This document shows, one piece after another, positions 13,146-15,536 of a stretch of DNA of 15,536 nt. Source of the stretch: an uncultured Eubacterium sp. (GTDB lineage Bacteria; Bacillota; Clostridia; Lachnospirales; Lachnospiraceae); assembly GCA_946611445.1 (NCBI GenBank), contig CAMODP010000021.1, forward strand, positions 1 to 15,536, in the 5' to 3' direction. The notes beneath the pieces were generated by a model, which searched no databases, was not told where the DNA came from, and was given only the letters and a program-made list of their open reading frames with translations. Each line of letters begins with the position of its first letter. Position 1 is the first letter of the stretch. Made by a program: the position numbers and the translations under genes.

Positions 13146-15253
13146 TACTTGCGATCATATGCATACCTTTTGCCGGGGCTCTTTTGCTGCCTGCCGCCGC
13201 ATATGCCGGGGCGGGACGGCCGGCAGACAGGCAATACGCCGCCGGACAGAAAAAAGGCTTCCTGCCTGCCGCGGCCGCAGCCATATCTGTCTGCGCGGTC
13301 ATCCTCGCACTTGGGCTTCTGCTCCTCTGCATGACCCGGACGGGGGGCACGCGCTCTTTTGCGGTGACCGGCATCCTGACGGAAGGCCTGTCTTTCGAAT
13401 CTGACGGTTTCCGGTCGGCATATGCTGTCATCTCGGCTTTTATGTGGCTGATGACATCTCTGTTTTCTCTGGAGTATTTTTCCCAAGAGCCCAGACACAT
13501 GGTCCGGTACTGGTTTTTCACCCTGCTCACGCTGGGCGCAGTCGAGGGCGTCATGCTCTCTGCGGATCTGATGACGGCTTTTGTGTTCTTTGAGATTCTC
13601 TCTTTTTCGTCCTTTGTGTGGGTGATTCATGAGGAGACAGCGGAAGCTTCCCGCGCGGCGTACACATATCTGTTCATCGCGGTCATCGGCGGCCTGGTGC
13701 TGTTCATGGGCCTGCTGCTCCTGCGGCACACTGCCGGCACATTGTCCTTTGCCGCCCTGAAAGAAACCATGTCCATGCGCACCGGCGGCAGCGGGTCAGG
13801 CAGCATGGCAGGCGGCGCTGCGGAAGGCGCGGTCCCGGCCGGCGTTCTGGCCGCCGGCCTCTGCATCCTGTTCGGCTTCGGCGCAAAGGCAGGCATGTTC
13901 CCGGTCCATATCTGGCTGCCGAAGGCGCATCCTGTGGCGCCGTCGCCTGCCTCTGCCCTGCTCTCCGGAATACTGACGAAGGTGGGCATCTTCGGGATAC
14001 TGATGACGGTGCTGCATGTGTTTCCTTCCTGTCTGCCCTACGGACGCCTGATTCTGGCGGCAGGCGCGGTCACGATGCTGCTCGGCGCCGTGCTCGCCCT
14101 GTTTTCCGTCAGTCTGAAGAGGACGCTGGCCTGCTCCTCTATGTCACAGATCGGGTTCATTCTCACAGGGACCGGCATGTATGTCCTTCTGCAGGCGGCG
14201 GAAGAAGAGCATGCTGCCGTGATGACGCTGGCGGGCGTGATGCTGCACATGGTAAATCATTCCCTGATCAAGCTGGTCCTGTTTATGGCAGCCGGCGTCG
14301 CAGTGATGGGGCTGCATGTGCAGGACCTGAACAGCCTGCGCGGCTGGGGCCGGAACAAACGGTTTCTGAAAGCCGCCTTTGCCCTGGGAGCCCTGGGGAT
14401 CAGCGGTGTTCCGCTTTTTAACGGATATATCAGCAAAACCCTGCTGCATGAGGGAATCGTGGAGGGGATATCCGCGTACGGGCAGACGGCGCTTCGCGTT
14501 CTCGAATGGGTTTTCCTGGTTTCCGGAGGCCTGACATTTGCCTATATGCTGAAGCTGTTCATCTGCATTTTCTGTGAGAGGAACACAGACCGGCAGCTTC
14601 AGAAGCGTTATGACGCGCAGCCGCGCTGCATGAACAGACTGAGCACGGCGGTGATCTGCGGTCCTTCCGCCCTGATGATCCTGCTGGGGCAGCCTGCCAT
14701 TGCAAACCGGATCGCCGTGTGGATGACAGGCAGTCCCGTGCCCGCTGCATTCCGCGCGTTCACCGCGGAGAACCTGAAAGGCGGCGCAATCTCACTGGGG
14801 ATCGGCGCGCTGGTGTATCTGGCGTTTGTGAGACGGGTGATCCTTCGGAAGGGCCTGTACAGAGACCTCTGGCCGGCCTGGCTTGACCTGGAAAACCTTC
14901 TGTACAGACCTGCGCTGACCAGGGTCCTTCCCGCCGTCTTCGGACAGATTGCGGCGATATTCGGGGAAAACCGGATCCTGGCGCCGGTCTGCCGCACCGG
15001 CCTGCGAGCCGCCGGCATACTGACCCGTGTGTTCGCCGACAGCACAGACGCGCTCATCTGGCTGCTTCGCAGAACCGTGGTCAGCGAGAAAAAATCCCGG
15101 GATCCCGCAAAAACACGCGGCAGGCGCCTGCGCGCGGCGACGGCTGCCAGCATGTCCGCCGTGCTGGACGGTTTTTCTTTTGCGATGATGATGACCTGCA
15201 TCGGCATCGTGATCATGCTGGGAGTGCTGCTGTGGATGACTGTGTTCCGGTAG
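13139..15253 (+). CDS. Fourth, large antiporter-like subunit (NuoL/MrpA/HyfB-like) with long C-terminal extension
   Basis: 704 aa. Channel core at residues about 1-480: Glu152 in FFEILSFSSF, Lys250 in GFGAKAGMFPVHIWLPKAHP, Lys281 in SGILTKVGIF, His370/His374 and Lys378 in HMVNHSLIKLVLFM, Lys433 in GYISKTLLHE. A Gly/Ser/Ala-rich insertion lies at about 214-232. The extension of more than 200 residues contains hydrophobic segments at about 500-530 and 548-566, a helical amphipathic stretch at about 580-645, a basic patch KKSRDPAKTRGRRLR (651-665) and a last membrane helix at about 680-702. This recalls the lateral helix plus final helix of NuoL-type subunits; it may stand in for the large MrpA. 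The start overlaps the previous gene by seven bases; GGAGGG (13130-13135) is only three bases from the ATG, an unusually tight spacing. It is the last gene of the operon; no clear terminator follows. Confidence 0.87.
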   Translation: MVILAIICIPFAGALLLPAAAYAGAGRPADRQYAAGQKKGFLPAAAAAISVCAVILALGLLLLCMTRTGGTRSFAVTGILTEGLSFESDGFRSAYAVISAFMWLMTSLFSLEYFSQEPRHMVRYWFFTLLTLGAVEGVMLSADLMTAFVFFEILSFSSFVWVIHEETAEASRAAYTYLFIAVIGGLVLFMGLLLLRHTAGTLSFAALKETMSMRTGGSGSGSMAGGAAEGAVPAGVLAAGLCILFGFGAKAGMFPVHIWLPKAHPVAPSPASALLSGILTKVGIFGILMTVLHVFPSCLPYGRLILAAGAVTMLLGAVLALFSVSLKRTLACSSMSQIGFILTGTGMYVLLQAAEEEHAAVMTLAGVMLHMVNHSLIKLVLFMAAGVAVMGLHVQDLNSLRGWGRNKRFLKAAFALGALGISGVPLFNGYISKTLLHEGIVEGISAYGQTALRVLEWVFLVSGGLTFAYMLKLFICIFCERNTDRQLQKRYDAQPRCMNRLSTAVICGPSALMILLGQPAIANRIAVWMTGSPVPAAFRAFTAENLKGGAISLGIGALVYLAFVRRVILRKGLYRDLWPAWLDLENLLYRPALTRVLPAVFGQIAAIFGENRILAPVCRTGLRAAGILTRVFADSTDALIWLLRRTVVSEKKSRDPAKTRGRRLRAATAASMSAVLDGFSFAMMMTCIGIVIMLGVLLWMTVFR

Positions 15254-15345
15254 GCTGTGCGGGAATCAAAGGGACAGCTATGTGTGAAGGACGGCAATGC
15301 CCTCTGCATGCCAGTGGGAACCGGTTCCATGATTATGCCGTCTCG

Positions 15346-15405
15346 TTGAATTGCCATTTAGTGTAGTAAGGACGGACGCCGGAACTGAAGCAGGGGTCAT
15401 CCGGA
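15346..15405 (-). repeat. Element end, right copy of inverted repeat
   Basis: The reverse complement matches bases 1-60 at 56 of 60 positions. The inner boundary at 15346 corresponds exactly to the left copy's boundary at 60. It lies 92 bases after the last antiporter gene. The stretch between (15254-15345) holds no gene I can support, only a perfect 12-base palindrome GGAACCGGTTCC (15318-15329). To the right the presumed element continues to the window end. Confidence 0.8.
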
Positions 15406-15438
15406 TGGTCTCCGCTGCGCCGGTCCGAGCCTGCTCAT

Positions 15439-15536
15439 CTAATGTGCCCGGGGCAGGTATGCCCGGCCACATAAGATTCGACCGGTCTCGGACACGTACT
15501 CGCTGAAGTCGACCACCTGGATGGCCCCTGTCTCCG
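15439..15536 (-). CDS. Possible partial coding end of unknown function, inside the presumed element
   Basis: On the - strand an open frame enters from the window's right edge and ends at a TAG (15439-15441) after 31 residues. The residues, such as GAIQVVDFSEYVSE and ILCGRAYLP, have an ordinary protein-like composition. Its stop lies 33 bases before the repeat, as expected for the last gene of a mobile element ending at 15346. I do not recognise the family; a transposase-type tail is possible but unproven. It is short, so chance is a real alternative. Confidence 0.3.
   Translation of the reverse strand, partial: ETGAIQVVDFSEYVSETGRILCGRAYLPRAH

Noticed and set aside
5693..15253. Energy-converting hydrogenase or complex I operon
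   Set aside because: No NiFe-binding, iron-sulfur, NuoH-like or NADH-binding subunit motif is found; only antiporter-module subunits are present.
1..15405. Whole window as a composite transposon
   Set aside because: The interior is mostly ordinary cellular genes with no transposase, integrase or cargo typical of such units. Two dispersed copies flanking the region explain the inverted ends more simply.
15278..15472. A 64-aa - strand open frame covering the right repeat
   Set aside because: It is a translation of the repeat and its surroundings; the same peptide stretch occurs by repeat identity at the left edge, so it is not evidence of a gene.

Overview
The window reads as a GC-rich Firmicutes chromosome segment, most likely a gut Clostridia/Lachnospiraceae-type bacterium. 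Support for this: strong AGGAGG-type ribosome binding sites, sigma-A-like promoters, tight operons, and a Gram-positive-style metNIQ operon. The taxon is inferred from general features and not from any search. All confident genes are on the + strand.

Layout. (1) 1-60: an element end that reappears inverted at 15346-15405 (56 of 60 bases identical). (2) 84-1955: an RsmF/NOL1-NOP2-Sun type rRNA m5C methyltransferase with long low-complexity insertions, followed by three 23-bp tandem repeats (2041-2109) and a rho-independent terminator (2156-2187). (3) 2201-4927: a promoter, a palindromic operator candidate and metN-metI-metQ, a methionine (or related amino acid) ABC importer. MetQ has no lipobox cysteine. 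A long hairpin terminator closes the operon. (4) 5072-15253: a near-consensus promoter and then a tightly packed ten-gene set: a nitroreductase-family flavoprotein, mrpE, mrpF, mrpG, a DUF4040/MbhD-like protein, an MbhE-MrpB fusion, mrpC, mrpD, and three further antiporter-like (NuoL/M/N-type) subunits of 496, 492 and 704 residues. (5) 15254-15536: no confident gene. It holds the second element end and a short open frame on the - strand running off the window.

How the genes work together. The main block is a multisubunit cation/proton antiporter. Its first part follows the gene order of the MbhA-H half of archaeal membrane-bound hydrogenases (E, F, G, D-like, E-like+B fused, C, D), not the Bacillus mrpABCDEFG order. 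No hydrogenase, NuoH-like or iron-sulfur subunit is visible. In their place are three more antiporter-like subunits, giving four in total, where canonical Mrp has two (MrpA and MrpD) and respiratory complex I has three. This stand-alone four-pump module is the most interesting object here. The nitroreductase gene lies between the promoter and mrpE with only 19 bp to mrpE, so it is probably co-transcribed.

Limits: family assignments come from reading motifs by eye. Transmembrane topology, orthology and rarity were not computed.
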